Positions 1-11,014 of a DNA stretch of 50,474 nt are shown here, in pieces. Every line of letters starts with the position of its first letter. The first letter of the stretch is position 1. The DNA is from Saccoglossus kowalevskii (Eukaryota > Hemichordata > Enteropneusta > Harrimaniidae): assembly GCF_000003605.2 (NCBI RefSeq), contig NW_003121681.1, positions 1 through 50,474 on the forward strand, written 5' to 3'. A program made the position numbers and the translations under genes. Below the pieces are notes generated by a model. That model was given only the letters and a program-made list of their open reading frames with translations. It had not been told where the DNA came from and ran no database searches.

Positions 1-258
1 CACATCACGTGTGTATTAAGATGGTTCTTTGTTCCATTACGTGTGTATTGAGGTGGCCTTCTGTCCCATTACGTGTGTATTGAGATGGTCTTCTATACCA
101 TCACGTGTGTATTGAGGTGGTCTTCTGTTCCATTACGTGTGTATTGAGGTGGTCTTCTGTCCCATTACGTGTGTATTGAGGTGGTCTTCTGTTCCATCAC
201 GTGTGTATTGAGGTGGTCTTCTGTTCCATCACGTGTTTATTGAGGTGGTCTGCCATCC

Positions 259-274
259 CATTACGTGCGTAATG
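259..274. repeat. 16-bp inverted repeat inside module C
   Basis: CATTACGTGCGTAATG has perfect 7-base arms (CATTACG and CGTAATG) around a TG centre. It arises from the consensus by two substitutions and exists only in module C: 259-274, 6908-6923, 7577-7592, 13602-13617, 25535-25550, 33973-33988, 43631-43646 and 46941-46956. It is intact in all eight copies. A looser relative, CATTACGTGTGTAATG with 6-base arms and a 4-base centre, occurs near 4811, 5191, 14171, 14561, 29841 and 42311. Whether any protein binds it is unknown. Confidence 0.9.
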
Positions 275-1083
275 AGGTGGTCTATTGTCCCAATACGTGT
301 GTATTGAGGTGGTCTGCCGTCCCATGACATGTGTATTGATGTTGGTCTTCTGACCCATTATGTGTGTATCGAGGTGGCCTTCTGTTCCATTGCGTGTATT
401 GAGGTGGTCTTCTGTTCCATTACGTGTGTATTGAGGTGGTCTTCTGTTCCATTACGTGTGTATTGAGGTGGTCTTCTGTCCCATTACGGGTGTATTGAGG
501 TGGTCTTCCGACCCATTACGTGTGTATTGAGGTGGTCTTCTGACCCATTACGTGTGTATTGAGGTGGTCTTCTGACCCAATACTTGTGTACTGAGGTGGT
601 CGTTTGACCCATTACGTGTGTATTGAGGTGGTGGTCTGTCCCATCACGTGTGTATTGAGATGGGCGTTCTTTCCCATAACGTGTGTACATGTATTGAGGT
701 GGTCTTCTGTCCCATCACGTGTGTATTGAGATGGTCCTTTGTTCCATTACGTGTGTATTGAGGTGGTCTTCTGTCCCATTACGTGTGTATTGAGGTGGTC
801 TTCTGTCCCATTACCTGTGTATTGAATTGGTCTTCTGTTTCATCACGTGTGTATTGAGGTGGTCGTCTGTTCCATTACGTGTGTATTGAGGTGGTCTTCT
901 GTCCCATCACGTGTGTATTGAGATGGTTCTTTGTTCCATTACGTGTGTATTGAGGTGGCCTTCTGTCCCATTACGTGTGCATTGAGATGGTCTTCTATTC
1001 CATCACGTGTGTAATAGAGATGGTCTTCTGTTTCATTACGTGTGTATTGAGGTTGTCTTCTGTCCCATTACGTGTGTATTGAG

Positions 1084-1255
1084 GTGGTCTTCTGTTCCAT
1101 CACGTGTGTATTGAGGTGGTCTTCTGTTCCATCACGTGTGTATTGAGGTGGTCTTCTGTTCCATCACGTGTGTATTGAGGTGGTCTTCTGTTCCATCACG
1201 TGTGTATTGAGGTGGTCTTCTGTCCCATTACGTGTATTGAGGTGGTCTTCTGTTC
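1084..1255 (+). repeat. Module E exemplar (run of CATCACGTG monomers, then a 30-mer)
   Basis: Four consecutive monomers read GTTCCATCACGTG rather than GTTCCATTACGTG. They are flanked on the left by a TCCCATTACG monomer and on the right by a TCCCATTACGTGTATTG 30-mer. Similar runs, differing in the number of CATCACG units (about two to five), lie near 180-240, 2110-2230, 4830-4920, 6230-6360, 9600-9690, 14200-14290, 16460-16590, 17350-17450, 21100-21190, 22600-22690, 23815-23935, 25110-25230, 34990-35110, 35820-35945, 36720-36850, 39480-39600, 40255-40380, 41400-41510, 42330-42445, 44530-44610, 45735-45870 and 48560-48660. The C change turns TACGTG into the palindrome CACGTG. Confidence 0.88.
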
Positions 1256-1287
1256 CATTACGTGTGTATTGAGGTGGTCTTCTGTTC
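1256..1287 (+). repeat. Reference 32-bp monomer
   Basis: This unit matches the consensus exactly: CATTACGTGTGTATTGAG in positions 1-18, then GTGGTCTTCTGTTC. It has 4 A, 5 C, 9 G and 14 T. It contains one CpG, within TACGTG, and an 11-base alternating pyrimidine-purine run, TACGTGTGTAT. It is given as the ruler for all other entries. Confidence 0.95.
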
Positions 1288-1317
1288 CATTACGTGTATT
1301 GAGATGGTCTTCTGTTC
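1288..1317 (+). repeat. Reference 30-bp short monomer
   Basis: This unit differs from its 32-bp neighbour by loss of one GT, reading CATTACGTGTATTGAG. The difference is one repeat unit of an internal (GT)2-3 tract, so replication slippage is the simplest origin. Short monomers are not random. They recur at fixed places in modules, for example just after each run of CATCACG monomers and after the CATTACGGGTG or CATTACAGGTG variants. A block such as 440 bp at 37.0 kb fits ten 32-mers plus four 30-mers, while the 669-bp block at 6.64 kb fits eighteen 32-mers, two 30-mers and one 33-mer. Confidence 0.92.
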
Positions 1318-2240
1318 CATTACGTGTGTATTGAGGTGGTCTTCTGTTCCATTACGTGTGTATTGAGGTGGTCTTCTGTCCAATTACGGGTGTATTGAGG
1401 TGGTCTTCTGTTCCATTACGTGTATTGAGGTGGTCTTCTGTTCCATTACGTGTGTATTGACGAGTGTATTGGGGTGGTCTTCTGTTCCATTACGTGTGTA
1501 TTGAGATGGTCTTCTGTCCAATTACGGGTGTATTGAGTTGGTCTTCTGTTCCATTACGTGTATTGAGGTGGTCTCCTGTTCCATTACGTGTGTATTGGGA
1601 TGGTCTTCTGTTCCATTACGTGTGTATTGAGATGGTCTTCTGTCCAATTACGGGTGTATTGAGGTGGTCTTCTGTTCGATTACGTGTATTGAGGTGGTCT
1701 TCTTTCCAATTACGGGTGTATTGAGGTGGTCTTCTGTTCCATTACGTGTATTGAGGTGGTCTTCTGTTCCATTACGTGTGTATTGAGATGGTCTTCTGTC
1801 CCATTACGGGTGTATTGAGGCGGTCTTCTGTTCCATTACGTGTATTGAGGTGGTCTTCTGTTCCATTACGTGTGTATTGGGGTGGTCTTCTGTTCCATTA
1901 CGTGTATTGAGGTTGTCTTCTGTCCCATTACGGGTGTATTGAGGTGGTGTTCTGTTCCATTACGTGTATTGAGGTGGTCTTCTGTTCCATTACGTGTGTA
2001 TTGAGGTGGTCTTCTGTTCCATTACGTGTGTATTGAGGTGGTCTTCTGTTCCATTACGTGTGTATTGAGGTGGTCTTCTGTCCCATTACGTGTGTATTGA
2101 GGTGGTCTTCTGTTCCATCACGTGTGTATTGAGGTGGTCTTCTGTTCCATCACGTGTGTATTGAGGTGGTCTTCTGTTCCATCACGTGTGTATTGAGGTG
2201 GTCTTCTGTTCCATCACGTGTGTATTGAGGTGGTCTTCTG

Positions 2241-2330
2241 TACAATTACGTGTGTATTGAGGTGGTCTACTGTCCCATTACGTGTGTATTGAGGTGGTCT
2301 ACTGTCCCATTATGTGTGTATTTAAGTGGT
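2241..2330 (+). repeat. Module B exemplar (TACAATT ... TCTACTG ... TTTAAG)
   Basis: This is a three-monomer module. The first monomer begins TACAATTACG instead of CCATTACG. The next two follow TCTACTG instead of TCTTCTG. The last reads CATTATGTGTG and then TTTAAGTGG in place of TTGAGGTGG. Further copies start at about 3289, 5370, 9738, 10245, 11553, 12379, 14804, 19118, 19624, 21236, 21742, 22739 (GCACAATT), 23440, 27448 (GAACAATT), 29038, 29644, 32048, 38083, 38433 and 48701. Shortened copies at 2847 and 18014 run from TCTACTG straight into a 30-bp monomer and lack TTTAAG, as expected for an exchange inside the module. Some copies have TCTCATT in place of TCCCATT in the second monomer, splitting the family in two. 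Confidence 0.92.
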
Positions 2331-4539
2331 CTTCTGTTTCATTACGTGTGTATTGAGGTGGTCTTCTGTTCCATTACGTGTATTGAGGTGGTCTTACGTT
2401 CCATTACGTGTGTATTGAGGTGGTCTTCTGTCGCATTACGGGTGTATTGAGGTGGTCTTCTGTTCCATTACGTGTGTATTGAGGTGGTCTTCTGTTCCAT
2501 TATGTGTGTATTGAGGTGGTCTTCTGTCCCATTGCGTGTGTATTGAGATGGTCTTCTATTCCATCACGTGTGTATTGCGGTGATCTTCTGTTCCATTACG
2601 TGTGTATTGATGTGGTCTTCTGTCGCATTACGGGTGTATTGAGGTGGTCTTCTGTTCCATTACGTGTGTATTGAGGTGGTCTTCTGTTCCATTATGTGTG
2701 TATTGAGGTGGTCTTCTGTCCCATTGCGTGTGTATTGAGATGGTCTTCTATTCCATCACGTGTGTATTGCGGTGATCTTCTGTTCCATTACGTGTGTATT
2801 GAGGTGGTCTTCTGTCCCATTACGTGTGTATTGAGGTGGTCTTCTGTACAATTACGTGTGTATTGAGGTGGTCTACTGTCCCATTACGTGTGTATTGAGG
2901 TGGTCTACTGTTCCATTACGTGTATTGAGGTGGTCTTACGTTCCATTACGTGTGTATTGAGGTGGTCTTCTGTCCCATTACGGGTGTATTGAGGTGGTCT
3001 TCTGTTCGATTACGTGTATTGAGGTGGTCTTTTGTCCCATTACGGGTGTATTGAGGAGGTCTTCTATTCCATTACGTGTATTGAGGTGGTCTTCTGTTCC
3101 ATTACGTGTGTATTGAGGTGGTCTTCTGTTCCATTACGTGTGTATTGAGGTGGTCTTCTGTCCCATTGCGTGTGTATTGAGATGGTCTTCTATTCCATCA
3201 CGTGTGTATTGCGGTGGTCTTCTGTTCCATTACGTGTGTATTGAGGTGGTCTTCTGTCCCATTACGTGTGTATTGAGGTGGTCTTCTGTACAATTACGTG
3301 TGTATTGAGGTGGTCTACTGTCTCATTACGTGTGTATTGAGGTGGTCTACTGTCCCATTATGTGTGTATTTAAGTGGTCTTCTGTTTCATTACGTGTGTA
3401 TTGAGGTGGTCTTCTGTTCCATTACGTGTGTATTGAGGTGGTCTTCTGTCCCATTGCGGGTGTATTGAGGTGGTCTTCTGTTCCATTACGTGTATTGAGG
3501 TGGTCCTATGTTCCATTACGTGTGTATTGAGGTGGTCTTCTGTCCCATTACGTGTGGTATTGAGGTTGTCTTCTGTCCCATTACGTGTGTATTGAGGTGG
3601 TCTTCTGTTTCATTACTTGTGTACTGAGGTGGTCTTCCGACCCATTACGTGTGTATTGATGTGGTCTTCTGACCCATTACGTGTGTATTGAGGTGGTCTT
3701 CTGACCCAATACTTGTGTACTGAGGTGGTCGTTTGACCTATTACGTGTGTATTGAGGTGGTCGTCTGTCCCATCACGTGTGTATTGAGATGGGCGTTCTT
3801 TCCCATAACGTGTGTACATGTATTGAGGTGGTCTTCTGTCCCATTACGTGTGTATTGAGGTGGTCTTCTGTCCCATTACGTGTGTATTGAGGTGGTCTTC
3901 TGTTTCATCACGTGTGTATTGAGGTTGTCTTCTGTTCCATTACGTGTGTATTGAGGTGGTCTTCTGTCCCATCACGTGTGTATTGAGATGGTTCTTTGTT
4001 TCATTACGTGTGTATTGAGGTGGCCTTCTGTCCCATTACGTGTGTATTGAGATGGTCTTCTATTCCATCACGTGTGTATTGAGGTGGTCTTCTGTCCCAT
4101 TACGTGTGTATTGAGGTGGTCTTCTGTTTCATTACTTGAGTACTGAGGTGGTCTTCCGACCCATTACGTGTGTATTGAGGTGGTCTTCTGACCCATTACG
4201 TGTGTATTGAGGTGGTCTTCTGTCCCATTACGTGTGTATTGAGGTTGTCTTTCTGTCCCATTACGTGTGTATTGAGGTGGTCTTCTGTTTCATTACTTGT
4301 GTACTGAGGTGGTCTTTCCGACCCATTACGTGTGTATTGAGGTGGTCTTCTGACCCATTACGTGTTTAGGTGGTCTTCTGACCCAATACTTGTGTACTGA
4401 GGTGGTCGTTTGACCCATTACGTGTGTATTGAGGTGGTCGTATGTCCCATCACGTGTGTATTGAGATGGGCGTTCTTTCCCATAACGTGTGTACATGTAT
4501 TGAGGTGGTCTTCTGTCCCATTACGTGTGTATTGAGGTG

Positions 4540-6230
4540 GTCTTCTGTCCCATTACGTGTGTATTGAGGTGGTCTTCTGTTTCATCACGTGTGTATTGAG
4601 GTGGTCTTCTGTTCCATTACGTGTGTATTGAGATGGTCTTCTGTCCCATCACGTGTGTATTGAGATGGTTCTTTGTTCCATTACGTGTGTATTGAGGTGG
4701 CCTTCTGTCCCATTACGTGTGTATTGAGATGGTCTTCTATTCCATCACGTGTGTATTGAGATGGTCTTCTGTTTCATTACGTGTGTATTGAGGTGGTCTT
4801 CTGTCCCATTACGTGTGTAATGAGGTGGTCTTCTGTTCCATCACGTGTGTATTGAGGTGGTCTTCTGTTCCATCACGTGTGTATTGAGGTGGTCTTCTGT
4901 TCCATCACGTGTGTATTGAGGTGGTATTCTGTCCCATTACGTGTATTGAGGTGGTCTTCTGTTCCATTACGTGTGTATTGAGGTGGTCTTCTGTTCCATT
5001 ACGTGTATTGAGGTGGTTTTCTGTTCCATTACGTGTGTATTGAGGTGGTCTTCTGTTCCATTACGTGTGTATTTAGGTGGTCTCCTGTCCAATTACGGGT
5101 GTATTGAGGTGGTCTTCTGTTCGATTACGTGTATTGAGGTGGTTTTCTGTTCCATTACGTGTGTATTGAGGTGGTCTTCTGTTCCATTACGTGTGTAATG
5201 AGGTGGTCTTCTGTCCCATTACAGGTGTATTGAGGTGGTCTTCTGTCCCATTACGTGTATTGAGATGGTCTTCTGTCCAATTACGGGTGTATTGAGGTGG
5301 TCTTCTGTTCGATTACGTGTATTGAGGTGGTCTTCTGTCCCATTACGGGTGTATTGAGGTGGTCTTCTGTACAATTACGTGTGTATTGAGGTGGTCTACT
5401 GTCTCATTACGTGTTTATTGAGGTGGTCTACTGTCCCATTATGTGTGTATTTAAGTGGTCTTCTGTTTCATTACGTGTGTATTGAGGTGGTCTTCTGTTC
5501 CATTACGTGTGTATTGAGGTGGTCTTCTGTCCCATTACGGGTGTATTGAGGTGGTCTTCTGTTCCATTACGTGTATTAAGGTGGTCCTTTGTTCCATTAC
5601 GTGTGTATTGAGGTGGTCTTCTGTCCCATTACGTGTGTATTGAGGTGGTCTTCTGTCCCATTACGTGTGTATTGAGGTGGTCTTCTGTTTCATTACTTGT
5701 GTACTGAGGTGGTCTTCCGACCCATTACGTGTGTATTGAGGTGGTCTTCTGACCCATTACGTGTGTATTGAGGTGGTCTTCTGACCCAATACTTGTGTAC
5801 TGAGGTGGTCGTTTAACCCATTACGTGTGTATTGAGGTGGTCGTCTGTCCCATCACGTGTGTATTGAGATGGGCGTTCTTTCCCATAACGTGTGTACATG
5901 TATTGAGGTGGTCTTCTATCCCATTACGTGTGTATTGAGGTGGTCTTCTGTCCCATTACGTGTGTATTGAGATGGTCTTCTGTTTCATCACGTGTGTATT
6001 GAAGTGGTCTTCTGTTCCATTACGTGTGTATTGAGGTGGTCTTCTGTCCCATCACGTGTGTATTGAGATGGTTCTTTGTTCCATTACGTGTGTATTGAGG
6101 TGGCCTTCTGTCCCATTACGTGTGTATTGAGATGGTCTTCTATACCATCACGTGAGTATTGAGATGGTCTTCTGTTTCATTACGTGTGTATTGAGGTTGT
6201 CTTCTGTCCCATTACGTGTGTATTGAGGTG
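4540..6230 (+). repeat. ~1.7-kb segmental duplication, copy 1
   Basis: This is collinear with 13910-15660. The offset is 9,370 bp on the left and 9,434 bp on the right, because this copy lacks 64 bp (two 32-mers) at about 5262. Shared private changes include GTATTTAGGTGGTCTCCTG, GTTTAACCCA (5811) and TTCTATCCC (about 5914). Confidence 0.93.
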
Positions 6231-6640
6231 GTCTTCTGTTCCATCACGTGTGTATTGAGGTGGTCTTCTGTTCCATCACGTGTGTATTGAGGTGGTCTTC
6301 TATTCCATCACGTGTGTATTGAGGTGGTCTTCTGTTCCATCACGTGTGTATTGAGGTGGTCTTCTGTCCCATTACGTGTATTGAGGTGGTCTTCTGTTCC
6401 ATTTCGTGTGTATTGAGGTGGTCTTCTGTTCCATTACGTGTATTGAGATGGTCTTCTGTTCCATTACGTGTGTATTGAGGTGGTCTTCTGTTCGATTACG
6501 TGTATTGAGGTGGTTTTCTGTTCCATTACGTGTGTATTGAGGTGGTTTTCTGTTCCATTACGTGTGTATTAAGGTGGTCTTCTGTCCCATTACAGGTGTA
6601 TTGAGGTGGTCTTCTGTTCCATTACGTGTGTATTGAGGTG

Positions 6641-7309
6641 GTCTTCTGTCCCATCACGTGTGTATTGAGATGGTTCTTTGTTCCATTACGTGTTTATTGA
6701 GGTGGCCTTCTGTCCCATTACGTGTGTATTGAGATGGTCTTCTATTCCATCACGTGTGTATTGAGGTGGTCTTCTGTTCCATTACGTGTGTATTGAGGTG
6801 GTCTTCTGTCCCATTACGTGTGTATTGAGGTGGTCTTCTTTTCCATCACGTGTGTATTGAGGTGGTCTTCTGTTCCATCACGTGTGTATTGAGGTGGTCT
6901 GCCATCCCATTACGTGCGTAATGAGGTGGTCTATTGTCCCAATACGTGTGTATTGAGGTGGTCTGCCGTCCCATGACGTGTGTATTGATGTTGGTCTTCT
7001 GACCCATTATGTGTGTATCGAGGTGGTCTTCTGTTCCATTACGTGTATTGAGGTGGTCTTCTGTTCCATTACGTGTGTATTGAGGTGGTCTTCTGTTCCA
7101 TTACGTGTGTATTGAGGTGGTCTTCTGTCCCATTACGGGTGTATTGAGGTGGTTTTCTGTTCCATTACGTGTATTGAGGTGGTCCTTTGTTCCATTACGT
7201 GTGTATTGAGGTGGTCTTCTGTCCCATTACGTGTGTATTGAGGTGGTCTTCTGTCCCATTACGTGTGTATTGAGGTGGTCTTCTGTTTCATTACTTGTGT
7301 ACTGAGGTG
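6641..7309 (+). repeat. 669-bp tandem segmental duplication, copy 1
   Basis: This copy begins at a TCTGTCCCATCACG monomer, contains one full module C and ends in the first monomer of a module D. It shares with copy 2 the rare changes CGTGTTTATTGAGG (about 6690), TCTTCTTTTCC (about 6834) and GGTTTTCTG (7151), each exactly 669 bp from its partner. The length equals 21 monomers. Confidence 0.95.
6898..7022 (+). repeat. Module C exemplar (TCTGCC, inverted-repeat monomer, TATCGAGG)
   Basis: This is a four-monomer module with the most diverged units of the array. In order it has TCTGCC before a CATTACGTGCGTAATG monomer, TCTATTG or TCTACTG before a CCAATACG monomer, TCTGCCGTCCCATGACG, and a GATGTTGG plus CATTATGTGTGTATCGAGG end. 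Other copies are at about 249-373, 7567-7691, 13592-13716, 25527-25651, 33962-34087, 43620-43746 and 46930-47056, with a right-hand partial copy at 44001-44062. The copies at 25.5, 34.0 and 46.9 kb share TGCCGTCCC, TCTACTGTCCC and GACGCGTG and form one subfamily. The rest have TGCCATCCC, TCTATTG and, in most, GACGTGTG. Confidence 0.93.
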
Positions 7310-7978
7310 GTCTTCTGTCCCATCACGTGTGTATTGAGATGGTTCTTTGTTCCATTACGTGTTTATTGAGGTGGCCTTCTGTCCCATTACGTGTGTATTG
7401 AGATGGTCTTCTATTCCATCACGTGTGTATTGAGGTGGTCTTCTGTTCCATTACGTGTGTATTGAGGTGGTCTTCTGTCCCATTACGTGTGTATTGAGGT
7501 GGTCTTCTTTTCCATCACGTGTGTATTGAGGTGGTCTTCTGTTCCATCACGTGTGTATTGAGGTGGTCTGCCATCCCATTACGTGCGTAATGAGGTGGTC
7601 TATTGTCCCAATACGTGTGTATTGAGGTGGTCTGCCGTCCCATGACGTGTGTATTGATGTTGGTCTTCTGACCCATTATGTGTGTATCGAGGTGGTCTTC
7701 TGTTCCATTACGTGTATTGAGGTGGTCTTCTGTTCCATTACGTGTGTATTGAGGTGGTCTTCTGTTCCATTACGTGTGTATTGAGGTGGTCTTCTGTCCC
7801 ATTACGGGTGTATTGAGGTGGTTTTCTGTTCCATTACGTGTATTGAGGTGGTCCTTTGTTCCATTACGTGTGTATTGAGGTGGTCTTCTGTCCCATTACG
7901 TGTGTATTGAGGTGGTCTTCTGTCCCATTACGTGTGTATTGAGGTGGTCTTCTGTTTCATTACTTGTGTACTGAGGTG
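7310..7978 (+). repeat. 669-bp tandem segmental duplication, copy 2
   Basis: This is nearly identical to the preceding 669 bp. After its end, module D continues normally with TTCCGACCC, whereas copy 1 breaks off there and returns to TCTGTCCCATCACG. Copy 1's right end is therefore the duplication junction. A third partial relative lies at about 43530-43935. Confidence 0.95.
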
Positions 7979-8759
7979 GTCTTCCGACCCATTACGTGTG
8001 TATTGAGGTGGTCTTCTGACCCATTACGTGTTTAGGTGGTCTTCTGACCCAATACTTGTGTACTGAGGTGGTCGTTTGACCCATTACGTGTGTATTGAGG
8101 TGGTCGTCTGTCCCATCACGTGTGTATTGAGATGGGCGTTCTTTCCCATAACGTGTGTACATGTATTGAGGTGGTCTTCTGTCCCATTACGTGTGTATTG
8201 AGGTGGTCTTCTGTCCCATTACGGGTGTATTGAGGTGGTCTTCTGTTCCATTACGTGTATTGAGGTGGTCCTTTGTTCCATTACGTGTGTATAGAGGTGG
8301 TCTTCTGTCCCATTACGTGTGTATTGAGGTGGTCTTCTGTCCCATTACGTGTGTATTTAAGTGGTCTTCTGTTCCATTACGTGTGTATTGAGGTGGTCTT
8401 CTGTTCCATTATGTGTGTATTGAGGTGGTCTTCTGTCCCATCACGTGTGTATTGAGATGGTTCTTTGTTCCATTACGTGTGTATTGAGGTGGTCTTCTGT
8501 CCCATTACGTGTGTATTGAGGTGGTCTTCTGTTCCATCACGTGTGTATTGAGGTGGTCTTCTGTTCCATCACGTGTGTATTGAGTTGGTCTTCTGTCCCA
8601 TTACGTGTATTGAGGTGGTCTTCTGTTCAATTACGTGTGTATTGAGGTGGTCTTCTGTTCCATTACGTGTATTGAGGTGGTCTTCTGTCCCATTACGTGT
8701 ATTGAGGTGGTCTTCTGTTCCATTACGTGTGTATTGAGGTGGTCTTCTGTTCCATTACG

Positions 8760-9600
8760 TGTATTGAGATGGTCTTCTGTTCCATTACGTGTGTATTGAG
8801 GTGGTCTTCTGTTCCATTACGTGTGTATTGAGGTGGTCTTCTGTCTAATTACGGGTGTATTGAGGTGGTCTTCTGTTCGATTACGTGTATTGAGATGGTT
8901 TTCTGTTCCATTACGTGTGTATTGAGGTGGTTTTCTGTTCCATTACGTGTGTATTAAGGTGGTCTTCTGTCCCATTACAGCTGTATTGAGGTGGTCTTCT
9001 GTTCCATTACGTGTATTGAGGTGGTCTTCTGTTCCATTACGTTTGTATTGACGTGTGTATTGGGGTGGTCTTCTGTTCCATTACGTGTGTATTGGGATGG
9101 TCTTCTGTTCCATTACGTGTGTATTGAGATGGTCTTCTGTCTAATTACGGGTGTATTGAGGTGGTCTTCTGTTTGAATACGTGTATTGAGGTGGTCTTCT
9201 GTCCAATTCCGGGTGTATTGAGGTGGTCTTCTGTTCCATTACGTGTATTGAGGTGGTCTTCTGTTCCATTACGTGCGTATTGAGATGGTCTTCTGTCCCA
9301 TTACGGGTGTATTGAGGTGGTCTTCTGTTCCATTACGTGTATTGAGGTGGTCTTCTGTTCCATTACGTGTGTATTGGGGTGGTCTTCTGTTCCATTACGT
9401 GTATTGAGGTTGTCCTCTGTCCCATTACGGGTGTATTGAGGTGGTCTTCTGTTCCATTACGTGTATTGAGGTGGTCTTCTGTTCCATTACGTGTGTATTG
9501 AGGTGGTCTTCTGTTCCATTACGTGTGTATTGAGGTGGTCTTCTGTTCCATTACGTGTGTATTGAGGTGGTCTTCTGTCCCATTACGTGTGTATTGAGGT
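8760..9600 (+). repeat. Segment with CAGCTG and GTTTG 44-mer, copy 1
   Basis: The diagnostic monomer CATTACAGCTG (CAGCTG at 8978) precedes a 44-mer with CATTACGTTTG. This copy also has GGTTGTCCTC at 9408, which is shared with the 48.9-kb copy at an offset of 40,110 bp. A shorter relative starts 2,255 bp downstream. Confidence 0.92.
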
Positions 9601-10540
9601 GGTCTTCTGTTCCATCACGTGTGTATTGAGGTGGTCTTCTGTTCCATCACGTGTGTATTGAGGTGGTCTTCTGTTCCATCACGTGTGTATTGAGGTGGTC
9701 TTCTGTCCCATTACGTGTGTATTGAGGTGGTCTTCTGTACAATTACGTGTGTATTGAGGTGGTCTACTGTCCCATTACGTGTGTATTGAGGTGGTCTACT
9801 GTCCCATTATGTATGTATTTAAGTGGTCTTCTGTTCCATTACGTGTGTATTGAGGTGGTCTTCTGTTCCATTACGTGTATTGAGGTGGTCTTACGTTCCA
9901 TTACGTGTGTATTGAGGTGGTCTTCTGTCCCCATTACGGGTGTGTTGAGGTGGTCTTCTGTTCGATTACGTGTATTGAGGTGGTCTTCTGTCCCATTACG
10001 GGTGTATTGAGGTGGTCTTCTGTTCCATTACGTGTATTGAGGTGGTCTTCTGTTCCATTACGTGTGTATTGAGGTGGTCTTCTGTTCCATTACGTGTGTA
10101 TTTTGGTGGTCTTCTGTCCCATCGCGTGTGTATTGAGATGGTCTTCTATTCCATCACGTGTGTATTGCGGTGGTCTTCTGTTCCATTACGTGTGTATTGA
10201 GGTGGTCTTCTGTCCCATTACGTGTGTATTGAGGTGGTCTTCTGTACAATTACGTATGTATTGAGGTGGTCTACTGTCTCATTACGTGTGTATTGAGGTG
10301 GTCTACTGTCCTATTATGTGTGTATTTAAGTGGTCTTCTGTTTCATTACGTGTGTATTGAGGTGGTCTTCTGTTCCATTACGTGTGTATTGAGGTGGTCT
10401 TCTGTCCCATTACGGGTGTATTGAGGTGGTCTTCTGTTCCATTACGTGTATTGAGGTGGTCCTTTGTTCCATTACGTGTGTATAGAGGTGGTCTTCTGTC
10501 CCATTACGTGTGTATTGAGGTGGTCTTCTGTCCCATTACG
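9590..10540 (+). repeat. ~0.95-kb segmental duplication, copy 1
   Basis: This shares with 21087-22037 the rare changes TTATGTATGTATTTAAG, GTATTTTGGTGG, ACAATTACGTATG and TCCTATTATG. The offset is 11,498 bp, falling to 11,497 after an extra C in TCCCCATTACGGG at about 9928. Confidence 0.93.
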
Positions 10541-11014
10541 TGTGTATTTAAGTGGTCTTCTGTTCCATTACGTGTGTATTGAGGTGGTCTTCTGTTCCAT
10601 TACGTGTGTATTGAGGTGGTCTTCTGTCCCATCACGTGTGTATTGAGATGGTTCTTTGTTCCATTACGTGTGTATTGAGGTGGTCTTCTGTTCCATTACG
10701 TGTGTATTGAGGTGATCTTCTGTTCCATTACGTGTGTATTGAGGTTGTCTTCTGTCCCATCACGTGTGTATTGAGATGGTCTTCTATTCCATCACGTGTG
10801 TATTGAGGTGGTCTTCTGTTCCATCACGTATGTATTGAGTTGGTCTTCTGTCCCATTACGTGTATTGAGGTGGTCTTCTGTACAATTACGTGTGTATTGA
10901 GGTGGTCTTCTGTTCCATTACGTGTATTGAGGTGGTCTTCTGTCCCATTACGTGTATTGAGGTGGTCTTCTCTTCCATTACGTGTGTATTGAGGTGGTCT
11001 TCTGTTCCATTACG

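Larger units (their letters stand above)
484..1320 (+). repeat. Triplicated ~0.84-kb segment, copy 1
   Basis: This is module D followed by GATGGTCCTTTG, GAATTGG, TCGTCTGTTCC and GATGGTTCTTTG monomers and a module E. The same order with the same rare GAATTGG and TCGTCTG variants occurs 44,657 bp downstream. The offset changes to 44,656 after position 1010, because this copy has an extra base in GTAATAGAG. Confidence 0.9.

Noticed and set aside
2320-2330. GTATTTAAG in module B as a TATA-like promoter element
   Set aside because: The match is poor, it occurs about 20 times in the array, and no transcript or initiator context is visible.
8978-8983. CAGCTG as a regulatory E-box in the CATTACAGCTG monomer
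   Set aside because: It occurs in just four copies, all descended from one duplicated segment, so its retention is explained by copying. It is used here only as a segment marker.
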